Shown piece by piece: positions 1-6,382 of a DNA stretch of 17,339 nucleotides. Origin of the DNA: an uncultured Bacilli bacterium. GTDB lineage: Bacteria > Bacillota_I > Bacilli_A > RF39 > UBA660. A program made the translations under genes and the position numbers. The stretch is from the NCBI GenBank assembly GCA_910578855.1, contig CAJTRV010000032.1, forward strand, positions 1 through 17,339, given 5' to 3'. The notes under the pieces are model-generated. The model saw only the letters and a list, made by a program, of their open reading frames with translations, was not told where the DNA came from and ran no database searches. Numbering within the stretch: position 1 is the first letter of the stretch; every line of letters starts with the position of its first letter.

Positions 1-36
1 AGATTTTTATTTCTAAATATCAGTTTTAATTTTGAC

Positions 37-54
37 TACTTTTTCAGCAGTCTC
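37..54. repeat. 18-bp repeat, inverted copy at 17286-17303
   Basis: This is the exact reverse complement of 17286-17303 and lies just after the smpB stop codon. Here it also forms a 7-bp hairpin (GACTGCT with AGTAGTC, one G-T) but lacks a following T-run on the smpB strand, so it is not a standard terminator. Confidence 0.5.
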
Positions 55-55
55 G

Positions 56-496
56 TTAATAATCTTTCATCACTCGTCTGATTTCTCGTTCATTATCCCG
101 TTTTTTGATTGTCTCACGTTTGTCAAAGCGTTTTTTACCCTTTGCAATCCCAATCAATACTTTGGCATGATTCTGTTTGAAATACAGTTTTAGTGGGACT
201 AACGTATAGCCCTCGATCTTAACCTTATCTTGTAATTTTATGATTTCTTTTTTATGAAGAAGCAGTTTTCTTGTCCTCGTCTCCTCGTGATTAAAAATAT
301 TTCCTTCTTTATATTCACTAATATGCATATTTAATAGATAAGCCTCTCCACTACGAACAAGCGCATAACTATCTTTTAATTGCGCACTCCCCTTACGAAT
401 CGATTTTACTTCAGTTCCCGTAAGGACAATGCCAGCTTCGACAGTATCGATAATTTCATAGTCAAATTTTGCTTTACGATTGTTGATTTCTACCAT
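56..496 (-). CDS. smpB: SsrA-binding protein SmpB
   Basis: SmpB binds tmRNA and delivers it to ribosomes stalled on non-stop messages, where it mimics the codon-anticodon part of a tRNA. The 146-residue product matches the family: an N-terminal stretch with NRKAKFDYEI, then GTEVKSIR, an internal LLLHKKEI region, and a basic C-terminal tail beginning KGKKRFDKRETIKKRD that enters the mRNA channel. The open frame runs further upstream, but the ATG at 496 is chosen because AAGGTGG lies 8 nt before it and the extension would cross the likely promoter. It lies just downstream of rnr on the same strand, a common pairing because RNase R and SmpB act together in non-stop mRNA decay. The rnr terminator and a separate -10 box suggest it can be transcribed alone. 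No tmRNA gene is visible in the 55 bases downstream. Confidence 0.97.
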   Translation of the reverse strand: MVEINNRKAKFDYEIIDTVEAGIVLTGTEVKSIRKGSAQLKDSYALVRSGEAYLLNMHISEYKEGNIFNHEETRTRKLLLHKKEIIKLQDKVKIEGYTLVPLKLYFKQNHAKVLIGIAKGKKRFDKRETIKKRDNEREIRRVMKDY

Positions 497-512
497 ACTA
501 TCACCCACCTTC

Positions 513-541
513 ATTATAACGGATTCTGAAAATAAAATATA
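513..541 (-). promoter_or_regulatory. Probable smpB promoter
   Basis: A perfect TATAAT (513-518) lies 16 nt before the smpB ATG. A poor -35 (TATATT, 536-541) sits at 17-nt spacing. The predicted leader is only about 10 nt. The block from the -10 to the ATG closely resembles that of rnr. It lies between the rnr terminator and smpB, as an independent promoter would. Confidence 0.55.
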
Positions 542-561
542 GTCTTTTATTGCTAAAACAT

Positions 562-587
562 GAAAAAGAAACAATGTTTATTGCTTC
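562..587 (-). terminator. rnr intrinsic terminator overlapping the stop codon
   Basis: On the minus strand GAAGCAAT pairs with ATTGTTTC (8 bp, one G-U) around an AAAC loop, followed by TTTTTC. The 5' arm is made of the last rnr codons and the first base of the stop codon. Confidence 0.75.
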
Positions 588-2707
588 TCTGGTCGATTAT
601 TCTCTTTTTTTTCATCTGGTACTAAGACAAAATCAATCGTCTTTGCCTCTTTATTAGCATTTGCAACCATAACTTTAATGCGATCACCAAGCCGATAACC
701 ACGTTTATTCTTAGCCCCTTTTAACGAGAATGTTGCCTCATCATACGTATATTGATCATCTTTCATATCCGTAATTCGAACTAACCCTTCAACTAGATTA
801 TCGAGTTCGACAAACATTCCGAAGCTTAAAACACTACTGACAATTCCCTCATAAGTTTCACCAATGTGTTTCATCATATATTCTGCTTTTTTCATATCAT
901 CTACTTCTCGCTCACACGCAACCGCATCACGTTCTTTTTGTGAGACATGTTCACATAAAGCATCAAGGCGATTCTCCCAATAAGTAGTAGTTCCATGATC
1001 CATATGATTTTCAAATAGATAAGTTCGTAACAAACGATGTACTGTCGTATCAGGGTATCGTCTAATGGGCGATGTAAAGTGAGTATAATATTTACTAGCA
1101 AGACCATAGTGACCGATATTATCTTTCGCATAAATAGCCTTTTGCATACTTCTTAATAATAAACTTGATAAAATATGGAATTCTTTTTTATCACTTAAAC
1201 TCGCTAAAATCTTTTGCATCGTCTTCGGATGAAGATCATCTACTTTGACACCCACCTGATAACCTAGTTGTTTTACAAAACTAATGAAATTCGTGATTTT
1301 TTCTTCATTCGGTTGCCCATGAACTCGGTACACGAATGGCAACTCTAAGAAATAGATATGAGTGGCGACTGTCTCATTGGCAACAATCATAAAATCCTCA
1401 ATTAACTTTTCACCAGTTCCCCGTTCCCGTTTTTTAATATCGATGGCTTCCCCTGACTCATCGACGATGATTTTGGCTTCATCAATCCCAAAATCGATAT
1501 AACCACGATTCATTTTTTCTTGACGTAAATCATGCGCAAGTTCACTCGCCCCTTTTAAAATATTGACAAATGGTTCATAACCGTCTGGAATGGTATCTTG
1601 TTCTAAAATTTCATTGACAGCTTGATAAGTCATCCGTAAATCAGAGTGAATGATACTAGGATAGATATCATAGCTTACAACCTTGCCTTTGGGATTGATC
1701 TCCATCTCACAGGTCACAGCTAGGCGATCAACTCCACCATTTAATGAGCAAATTCCATTTGATAATTTATGAGGAAGCATAGGAATAACCCGATCAGCTA
1801 AATAAACACTTGTTCCTCGTAAGAAAGCATCTTCATCTAACTTGGAACCAGCTTTAACATAGTAACTAACATCAGCAATATGAACCCACAAATGGTGATT
1901 CCCATTATCCATTCGTTCATAACTAATCGCATCATCAAGGTCTTTCGCATCAGCTCCGTCAATTGTAAACGTAACAAGCTTTCGTAGATCCTTCCGACCA
2001 AATTTATCTTCTTCTCTTACTTCTTCTGGAAGCTTCGCAACCGCTGCTAAAACCTCTTCAGGAAACTCATCTTCAATTCCATATTTATTCACAATCGAAA
2101 GAATATCAACACCTGGATCATTTTTATGTCCTAAGATTTTTAAAACTTGCCCATGATAAGTATTATTACCTTTTTTTCCTAGAATCTTAATTAATACTTT
2201 ATGTCCTGGCATTGCCCCAAGACTAAGTTTTTTATCAATCTCAATTGTTAATTTTACTTTTTCTTCATCGAGATTGATATATCCCTTATGATTCTTTTCA
2301 TAATATTCCCCAACCATTTGTTTTAGTTTTCGTTCCACAATACGGACAATTCGTCCTTCTAGATCAGCACCCTTTTTAGAAATAATTTCCACAATAACCC
2401 GATCACCATGAATGGCATTGTTCATATTAGATGGGGCCACAAAGACATCGATATCCCCTTCGATATCGACAAAACCAAAGCCTTTCTTATTTCCAATCAT
2501 TCGCCCTAACTTTAAATTGCTGTTGTTAAACAACATATATTTATTCTTATTCGTTCGGTAAACTTTTAACTCATCTTCTAACCGATTTAACGTTTTCATT
2601 AGCTCTTTTAATTCATCTAAAGATCCCAACTGAAGTAATTCTTCTAACTCTGAAACACTATAAGCTTTATTTTCCTGCTTTAATAACGTTAGTAATTGTT
2701 CTTCCAT
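578..2707 (-). CDS. rnr: Ribonuclease R (3'-5' exoribonuclease)
   Basis: RNase R degrades structured RNA processively from the 3' end, including tmRNA-tagged non-stop messages, rRNA fragments and mRNA. The 709-residue protein has the family order: an N-terminal winged-helix region (about 1-60), cold-shock/OB domains with KKGFGFVDIEGDIDVFV (about 74-90), the RNB catalytic domain opening with IDGADAKDLDDA (249-260, with the metal-binding aspartates) and including FTSPIRRYPD, and a C-terminal S1 domain (about 617-700, SFGMFVELDNLVEGLV). The long Lys-rich tail of the E. coli enzyme is absent; the protein ends shortly after S1. The start ATG is preceded by AGGTGAT at good spacing. It is immediately upstream of smpB, matching the joint role in trans-translation. 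Assignment to RNase R rather than RNase II rests on length, the N-terminal helix-turn-helix and the Bacillota context. Confidence 0.97.
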   Translation of the reverse strand: MEEQLLTLLKQENKAYSVSELEELLQLGSLDELKELMKTLNRLEDELKVYRTNKNKYMLFNNSNLKLGRMIGNKKGFGFVDIEGDIDVFVAPSNMNNAIHGDRVIVEIISKKGADLEGRIVRIVERKLKQMVGEYYEKNHKGYINLDEEKVKLTIEIDKKLSLGAMPGHKVLIKILGKKGNNTYHGQVLKILGHKNDPGVDILSIVNKYGIEDEFPEEVLAAVAKLPEEVREEDKFGRKDLRKLVTFTIDGADAKDLDDAISYERMDNGNHHLWVHIADVSYYVKAGSKLDEDAFLRGTSVYLADRVIPMLPHKLSNGICSLNGGVDRLAVTCEMEINPKGKVVSYDIYPSIIHSDLRMTYQAVNEILEQDTIPDGYEPFVNILKGASELAHDLRQEKMNRGYIDFGIDEAKIIVDESGEAIDIKKRERGTGEKLIEDFMIVANETVATHIYFLELPFVYRVHGQPNEEKITNFISFVKQLGYQVGVKVDDLHPKTMQKILASLSDKKEFHILSSLLLRSMQKAIYAKDNIGHYGLASKYYTHFTSPIRRYPDTTVHRLLRTYLFENHMDHGTTTYWENRLDALCEHVSQKERDAVACEREVDDMKKAEYMMKHIGETYEGIVSSVLSFGMFVELDNLVEGLVRITDMKDDQYTYDEATFSLKGAKNKRGYRLGDRIKVMVANANKEAKTIDFVLVPDEKKENNRPEKQ

Positions 2708-2723
2708 ACTATCACCTATCTTT

Positions 2724-2752
2724 ATTATAGAGGATTTTATAATAAAAATATA
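2724..2752 (-). promoter_or_regulatory. Probable rnr promoter
   Basis: TATAAT (2724-2729) lies 16 nt before the rnr ATG, with a weak TATATT at 17-nt spacing (2747-2752). The arrangement is nearly identical to that of smpB, including the final GTGATAGTATG. Confidence 0.5.
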
Positions 2753-2753
2753 G

Positions 2754-3015
2754 GTTTTTCCCTATTATTTACTAAAATTGACAGCTTTTCAAGGATTTAT
2801 TCTAATAACGATAGAAAAGCCACCATTATACGTTACGAAATATTTTGAAGTTGTGATTGGTTCTTGTTATTTTTAGCATTATCACGGCTATTAATGCACT
2901 TGTTATAAAATACTGTAAGACAGGAATTCCAAGTCTTATCTTAGCACTAGGAATGCCTATTTTTTTAATACATGATAAAAACATTACCATTTCTACTTTA
3001 AAATTTCAGCAATAA
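2754..3015 (+). pseudogene. Decayed membrane-protein gene, possibly lysoplasmalogenase (YhhN/TMEM86-like)
   Basis: This 340-nt gap between rnr and the DUF1450 gene carries no intact gene, but on the plus strand two open frames join through one frameshift near 2818-2822. The first reads ...LTAFQGFILITIEK. The second reads PPLYVTKYFEVV and continues hydrophobic through TGIPSLILALGMPIFLI to TAA at 3013-3015. The combined roughly 86 residues have no start codon with a ribosome binding site. LALGMPIFLIHDKNITI resembles the lGalLFliSD segment of the YhhN lysoplasmalogenase family, with His in place of Ser. Only the middle to C-terminal part would survive; the N-terminus and final helices are missing. 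The decayed open frame is seen in the sequence; the family name is an inference from motif memory. Confidence 0.4.
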
Positions 3016-3044
3016 AAAACAATGATAAATCATTTTATCATTGT
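3013..3044 (-). terminator. Terminator of the pduL-DUF1450 operon
   Basis: On the minus strand ACAATGATA pairs perfectly with TATCATTGT (9 bp; plus-strand arms 3036-3044 and 3019-3027), followed directly by TTTTTTATT. It begins 7 nt after the TGA of the DUF1450 gene. Confidence 0.85.
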
Positions 3045-3050
3045 ATGCAT

Positions 3051-3317
3051 TCATTTCAATTTCCCGGGATCATCACAATCCAAGGCTTTTTTCTTTGTTT
3101 GAATTAGATCAGCTACTTTCGCCAATAATTCAGTCTCGTTATCAGCAATAACAGGGATATGTCCAACTATTACGAATGGTTTATCACGACCAATTCCACA
3201 TAAATTATGACAGCGAATATCGATCGTAGCAGTTGGATCCAGTTCCTTTAATTTTCGTTTTAGGCTGGTAACATTTGTCCCCTTACATCGATCGCAAATT
3301 TTAAATATTGGTGTCAT
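3051..3317 (-). CDS. DUF1450 (YuzB-like) cysteine-rich small protein
   Basis: This protein of about 88 residues matches the DUF1450/YuzB pattern: an early cysteine pair (CDRC, about residues 8-11), then IRCHNLCGI with two more cysteines near 36 and 40, then KPFVIVGHIPVIAD and a helical C-terminus with a DNETELLAKVADLI-type stretch. The four cysteines suggest a thioredoxin-like [2Fe-2S] or metal-binding fold, but the biochemical role of the family is not established. The start at 3317 (third residue of the longest frame) is preferred because GGATGAT sits 3 nt before it; an in-frame ATG at 3323 is the alternative. The gene begins inside the last codons of pduL, so the two are co-transcribed and probably translationally coupled. 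It shares the pduL promoter and ends at a strong terminator. Confidence 0.75.
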   Translation of the reverse strand: MTPIFKICDRCKGTNVTSLKRKLKELDPTATIDIRCHNLCGIGRDKPFVIVGHIPVIADNETELLAKVADLIQTKKKALDCDDPGKLK

Positions 3318-3888
3318 GATCATCCGTTATAATTTGAATTGTATCACCCGTTTGCGCCAAATGGGCATTAGCATCATCAGTATCGATATGACATTCTAAA
3401 GCTGCCTCATCTGTTACCTTTAACATAACATGATGAAGAATTCCCCCTTTTGGTCCTGATAGAGCAACACTCACTTCATAGACGTCATCCAAATGAAGAC
3501 GGGTTCGCTCCTCAGGTGTCATATGAATATGACGGTTGGCAATAATTACCCCTTCCTCTTTTCGGACACTCCCCTTTGGTCCAATGATTTCAATTCCCTT
3601 ACTTCCCTTTAAATCTCCAGAATCACGAACAGGCGGATCAAGACGTAATTTTATCGCATCTGTTTTTGATATTTCTACTTGTGTATAAGGGCGTACTGGG
3701 CCAATAATTCGTACCCGGTCCATTTGTCCGGCGTCAGTCTTAATTGAAACACATTCCTCACATGCATACTGCCCTGGTTGTAACAAAGCCCGCTTCTCAG
3801 TCAGTTGATATCCTGGGCCAAATAAACATTCTAAATCTTCCAAACTTAAATGTACATGACGATTGGAAACCCCAATTTTAATATCCAT
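3301..3888 (-). CDS. pduL: PduL-type phosphate acyltransferase
   Basis: PduL-type enzymes interconvert acyl-CoA and acyl-phosphate. Outside microcompartments they usually act as a phosphotransacetylase, feeding acetate kinase for ATP. The 195-residue product has the duplicated PduL domain: SNRHVHLS near the N-terminus and ANRHIHMTPEER in the second half provide the paired zinc-binding histidines, and GGILHHVMLKV near residue 160 adds a further His pair. Length is typical (about 190-215). No N-terminal encapsulation helix precedes the first domain, and no shell-protein genes are nearby, so a cytosolic acetate-forming role is inferred. The start at 3888 is chosen over the upstream frame because AAGAGGG lies 5 nt before that ATG. 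The 3' end overlaps the DUF1450 gene by 17 nt. Confidence 0.9.
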   Translation of the reverse strand: MDIKIGVSNRHVHLSLEDLECLFGPGYQLTEKRALLQPGQYACEECVSIKTDAGQMDRVRIIGPVRPYTQVEISKTDAIKLRLDPPVRDSGDLKGSKGIEIIGPKGSVRKEEGVIIANRHIHMTPEERTRLHLDDVYEVSVALSGPKGGILHHVMLKVTDEAALECHIDTDDANAHLAQTGDTIQIITDDHDTNI

Positions 3889-3909
3889 ATTATCCCTCTT
3901 TCTGATCTT

Positions 3910-3938
3910 ATTATACAAAAAAAGAGAATGAAGTTCAA
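3910..3938 (-). promoter_or_regulatory. pduL promoter
   Basis: TTGAAC (3933-3938), a 17-nt spacer and a perfect TATAAT (3910-3915) lie 21 nt before the pduL ATG. It is a good vegetative (sigma-A type) promoter. Confidence 0.7.
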
Positions 3939-3947
3939 TGAATAATG

Positions 3948-3975
3948 GGATATTTTTATATCCAACACATATTCT
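3948..3975 (+). promoter_or_regulatory. Possible sporulation (sigma-E-like) promoter and palindrome before gerQ
   Basis: A perfect GGATAT-TTTT-ATATCC inverted repeat (3948-3963) lies in the divergent pduL/gerQ region. ATATT (3950-3954) and CATATTCT (3968-3975), 13 nt apart, resemble the -35 and -10 of sigma-E promoters, the class that drives gerQ in Bacillus subtilis. The -10-like box ends 17 nt before the gerQ ATG. No good vegetative promoter is visible here. The match is weak and the call tentative. Confidence 0.3.
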
Positions 3976-3992
3976 TTACTAGAGGTGATAAA

Positions 3993-4370
3993 ATGAATAA
4001 CAATGGAAATAATGTATTCCCTGGTATGCAAACGGGATTCCCTGGTGTACCATTATATACAGGGAATGGAACTGCTACCCCAAATCAACAAGCTGTTGGT
4101 GATATTGAACTACCAATGGAACAATCTTATATCGAGAATATTCTCCGAATTAATCGTGGAAAAAAGGTAGAAGTTTATATGACGTTTACTGATTCAACAG
4201 AATGGCGAGATCGTGTTTTCTCTGGAATTATTGAGCAAGCAGGAAGAGATCATTTAATTTTAAGTGATCCTAGTGATGGGAAATGGTATTTACTACAACT
4301 GATTTACTTAGATTATATTAAATTTGACGAACGAATTAATTATAGTTCTGAATTTTTACCACATCGATAA
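3993..4370 (+). CDS. gerQ: Spore coat protein GerQ
   Basis: GerQ (YwdL) is an inner-coat protein needed for the cortex-lytic enzyme CwlJ to function during spore germination. The 125-residue product has a low-complexity Asn/Gly/Pro N-terminus (about 1-35) followed by the conserved domain: LPMEQSYIENILRINRGK, VYMTFTDSTEW, FSGIIEQAGRDHLILSDP, WYLLQLIYLDYIKFDERINY. The start at 3993 is fixed by AGGTGATA just upstream. In B. subtilis the N-terminal lysines are cross-linked by transglutaminase; here there is no lysine before the RGKK at about residue 50. It is monocistronic, with its own terminator, and divergent from pduL. It is the clearest sign that the organism or its recent ancestors form endospores. 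Confidence 0.93.
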   Translation: MNNNGNNVFPGMQTGFPGVPLYTGNGTATPNQQAVGDIELPMEQSYIENILRINRGKKVEVYMTFTDSTEWRDRVFSGIIEQAGRDHLILSDPSDGKWYLLQLIYLDYIKFDERINYSSEFLPHR

Positions 4371-4395
4371 ATGTTAGAAAACCTAACATTTTTTC
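4370..4395 (+). terminator. gerQ terminator
   Basis: AATGTTAG (4370-4377) pairs with CTAACATT (4383-4390) around a 5-nt loop, followed by TTTT. The stem begins at the last base of the gerQ stop codon. Confidence 0.8.
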
Positions 4396-4465
4396 TTATC
4401 TTATCTATTTATAGGCAAACAAACAGATAAAACCAGATAGAAATCATAAATATCCAGATTTTTCA

Positions 4466-4494
4466 TTGTGAAATTTGTCGAAGTTTGTTATAAT
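4466..4494 (+). promoter_or_regulatory. Promoter of the LemA-family gene
   Basis: TTGTGA (4466-4471), a 17-nt spacer and TATAAT (4489-4494) carry an extended -10 TG at -15. The -10 ends 15 nt before the ATG at 4510. The promoter lies inside the longer upstream open frame, which argues against a start at 4468. Confidence 0.7.
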
Positions 4495-4509
4495 GAGAAT
4501 GGTGATAGT

Positions 4510-5055
4510 ATGACATTATTTATGTACTTATTAATGACTTGTATTATTGTTTGTTTGGTATTTATTTGGTACATTAATACATACAATAAATTTCAAAGTT
4601 ATATTATTCGAATGAATGAAGCAGAAGCTAATATCGATACGATTCTTAGAAAACGCTTTGATTTATTAAATAAATCGATTAGTATTATTAAAGCCAATGC
4701 AGAGATTGAGGAAGATATTTTATCAAACATTGTAAAACTACGGTCACGAAAATTGACAAATTTTGATTTGGATCGCGAACTATATGAAGCGATTAATGAA
4801 TTTAATCATTATAAAGAATCCTATCCTGTTTTACAGACGAGTGAAAGTTTTGTAAAAATTGATCTTGGTCTCAATGAAACAGAAACAGAGATCTATGCTT
4901 GTCGTAAATATTACAATGATATTGTTACTGATTATAATAAAATTGTTCGAACATTTCCTTCCAACGTAATTTCTAAAATATGCCATTTAAAAGAGAAAAC
5001 CTATTTTGATGGTAGAAATATGAACGATGATATTCTAAATGATTTCAAATTATAA
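4510..5055 (+). CDS. LemA-family membrane-anchored protein
   Basis: The 181-residue protein has one N-terminal membrane segment (about residues 3-23, rich in Leu/Ile/Val/Cys) followed by a helical, probably extracytoplasmic LemA domain. Diagnostic stretches are EANIDTILRKRFDLLNKSIS (the family's IDxxLkRRyDLiPnLv region), IVKLRSRK and, near the end, CRKYYNDIVTDYNKIVRTFP, the typical ARRfYNdaVrdYNt..FPs motif. LemA proteins are widespread and often sit beside TPM-domain or protease genes, but their function is not settled. Here no such partner is present; the neighbours are gerQ upstream and nth convergent downstream. The start at 4510 is chosen for GGTGAT 3 nt upstream and the promoter position. 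It diverges from typical LemA in replacing the P of DLIPNL with N (DLLNKS). Confidence 0.85.
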   Translation: MTLFMYLLMTCIIVCLVFIWYINTYNKFQSYIIRMNEAEANIDTILRKRFDLLNKSISIIKANAEIEEDILSNIVKLRSRKLTNFDLDRELYEAINEFNHYKESYPVLQTSESFVKIDLGLNETETEIYACRKYYNDIVTDYNKIVRTFPSNVISKICHLKEKTYFDGRNMNDDILNDFKL

Positions 5056-5078
5056 AAACTTCACTACGGTGAAGTTTT
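5055..5078. terminator. Bidirectional terminator between the LemA gene and nth
   Basis: A perfect 10-bp stem, AAAACTTCAC (5055-5064) with GTGAAGTTTT (5069-5078), closes a TACG loop. It serves both convergent genes. For nth the hairpin includes the last codons (K-T-S-P-stop); for the LemA gene it starts at the last base of the stop codon. On the minus strand the 3' arm ends in TTTT. Confidence 0.85.
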
Positions 5079-5705
5079 ACTTTTGGGTCTCATCTTCTGG
5101 TAATAGCGACATTGGTCCCTTAATTTACAAGTTCCACATTCTGGATTGCGAGCCTTACAATAATAGCGACCGAATAAAAGAATTTGATGATGCATTTTAT
5201 TAAGACGTGCTGGAGGAATTTTTTTGGTTAATTTCTTTTCGATGACTAAAACATCATCATTTTCCCGGGCAATCCCTAGTCGTTTGGCTACCCGTGACAC
5301 ATGGGTATCAACGGCAATGCAAGGAACATTGAATAAATTACTCAGTACAACATTAGCAGTCTTTCTTCCGACTCCTGGTAAGCTTTCTAGGTATTCACGA
5401 TCGGCAGGAACAACGCCCCCATGTTCCAATAAGGACTTGGCAATGGCAATAACATTACCCGCTTTTTTCGAATACGTTCCGATCGGACGAATGATTGCCA
5501 TAATATCTTCTTTCGAAGCTGTAGATAACTTAGTTAAATCTGGATACTTACTAAATAAAATCTCCGTAACCGAATTAACCCGTTTATCTGTAGTTTGGGC
5601 ACTTAACATCACCGCTAGCAATAATTCATAATCTTGTTGATAATTTAATTCGCAGACAGGCTCAGGAATTAATTCATCTAAATAATCATAGAAAAAATCA
5701 TTCAT
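5064..5705 (-). CDS. nth: Endonuclease III (DNA glycosylase/AP lyase)
   Basis: Endonuclease III removes oxidised pyrimidines and nicks abasic sites in base excision repair. The protein of about 213 residues shows the helix-hairpin-helix LPGVGRKTANVVL with its catalytic Lys, the catalytic Asp in VDTHVSRVAKRLG, and a C-terminal [4Fe-4S] loop with the exact C-x6-C-x2-C-x5-C spacing (CKARNPECGTCKLRDQC). The start codon is uncertain between 5711 and 5705; both lie within the end of dnaD, so the genes overlap by 8-14 nt and are probably translationally coupled. No strong ribosome binding site is visible for either. The dnaD-nth order is conserved in Bacilli. Confidence 0.96.
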   Translation of the reverse strand: MNDFFYDYLDELIPEPVCELNYQQDYELLLAVMLSAQTTDKRVNSVTEILFSKYPDLTKLSTASKEDIMAIIRPIGTYSKKAGNVIAIAKSLLEHGGVVPADREYLESLPGVGRKTANVVLSNLFNVPCIAVDTHVSRVAKRLGIARENDDVLVIEKKLTKKIPPARLNKMHHQILLFGRYYCKARNPECGTCKLRDQCRYYQKMRPKSKTSP

Positions 5706-6342
5706 GATCATTCAACCAATCATAATCAAATAACTCTGTCTTAGGTGCCTCTTTAACCTGCTTAAATGCCTGTTTTTCTCGTTCGACATCCTCCTTTGAA
5801 CGTATTCCTTTTTTCTTCCATTCATATAAAATTTTATCGATATACCGTAAATTATTGACTCCATTGTAAGCTGCTTCTTTCAGAGCTAAAACAATTAACT
5901 CCTCCTCAAAATTAACTTCTTTCCAACCATTGATAATCTCATATTCCATTGGTGAAAGGGGACGACCAAATTGTTTTTCAAATAGATCAAACAAATTTGT
6001 TTTGTCTGGTTTTTCCGTCTTACCATTCACGATTAGAAAAGCCAACTTATCATATAACCCATCAAAGTTTAGGGCCTCTTCTCGAATATTTTTATTTTGA
6101 TAAGTCTCAATTTTCACAAGATCTTTTGTTTCTAAATTACTAATCATCTCAAAAATCGTTGGTAACTCCAGTGATAAATCAGCTGCAATTTGTTTAGGAT
6201 TTAGGACATGATTGGTATTTAATAGATATAATACAAAGATAAATTCTTGGTCAGATAACTTTAACGTCTTATAATTAGTTAATAGAATTTTTGGGACTTG
6301 AATTGTACTATCTTGAAGAAGAGAAATTACTTTTTCTAACAT
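5698..6342 (-). CDS. dnaD: DnaD-like replication initiation/primosome protein
   Basis: DnaD helps remodel DNA at the origin and at restart sites and acts with DnaB and DnaI to load the replicative helicase in Bacillota. The 214-residue protein has an N-terminal winged-helix domain (about 1-95, with LSDQEFIFVLYLL and NPKQIAADLSL) and a C-terminal DnaB/DnaD domain (about 120-195) with FGRPLSPMEYEIINGW and the signature YIDKILYEW (YxxxIxxxW). The ATG at 6342 follows AGGTGAT; three codons upstream is only a GTG inside that ribosome binding site. It overlaps nth. A TATAAT lies just upstream, so transcription probably starts here, perhaps also by read-through from the secreted-protein gene, which has no visible terminator. 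Confidence 0.92.
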   Translation of the reverse strand: MLEKVISLLQDSTIQVPKILLTNYKTLKLSDQEFIFVLYLLNTNHVLNPKQIAADLSLELPTIFEMISNLETKDLVKIETYQNKNIREEALNFDGLYDKLAFLIVNGKTEKPDKTNLFDLFEKQFGRPLSPMEYEIINGWKEVNFEEELIVLALKEAAYNGVNNLRYIDKILYEWKKKGIRSKEDVEREKQAFKQVKEAPKTELFDYDWLNDHE

Positions 6343-6360
6343 ACAAATCACCTCTTCTTT

Positions 6361-6366
6361 ATTATA
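6361..6366 (-). promoter_or_regulatory. -10 element of a probable dnaD promoter
   Basis: A perfect TATAAT ends 18 nt before the dnaD ATG. The corresponding -35 (TAGTTA at 17 nt) is poor, so the assignment rests mainly on position and on the same layout elsewhere in the window. Confidence 0.4.
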
Positions 6367-6382
6367 TCATTGTTTTTTCATT

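Noticed and set aside
1..55. tmRNA (ssrA) next to smpB
   Set aside because: The space is far too short and contains no tRNA-like acceptor or tag reading frame; ssrA must be elsewhere.
2778..2806. Plus-strand TTGACA-17-TCTAAT promoter-like sequence
   Set aside because: It lies within the decayed gene remnant, and no intact gene follows on the plus strand; in AT-rich DNA this is likely chance.
3846..4031. 61-codon minus-strand frame across the pduL/gerQ divergent region
   Set aside because: It overlaps the starts and promoters of both genes and has no coding character.
4468..4509. Longer N-terminal extension of the LemA-family protein starting at 4468
   Set aside because: The extension overlaps the -35 to -10 promoter and has no ribosome binding site; the ATG at 4510 has GGTGAT.
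5224..5631. 135-codon open frame on the plus strand opposite nth
   Set aside because: It is antisense to a gene with all endonuclease III motifs, has no ribosome binding site and shows no family resemblance; the same applies to the other antisense frames inside rnr, argS, gltX, hsp20 and the 178-residue protein gene.
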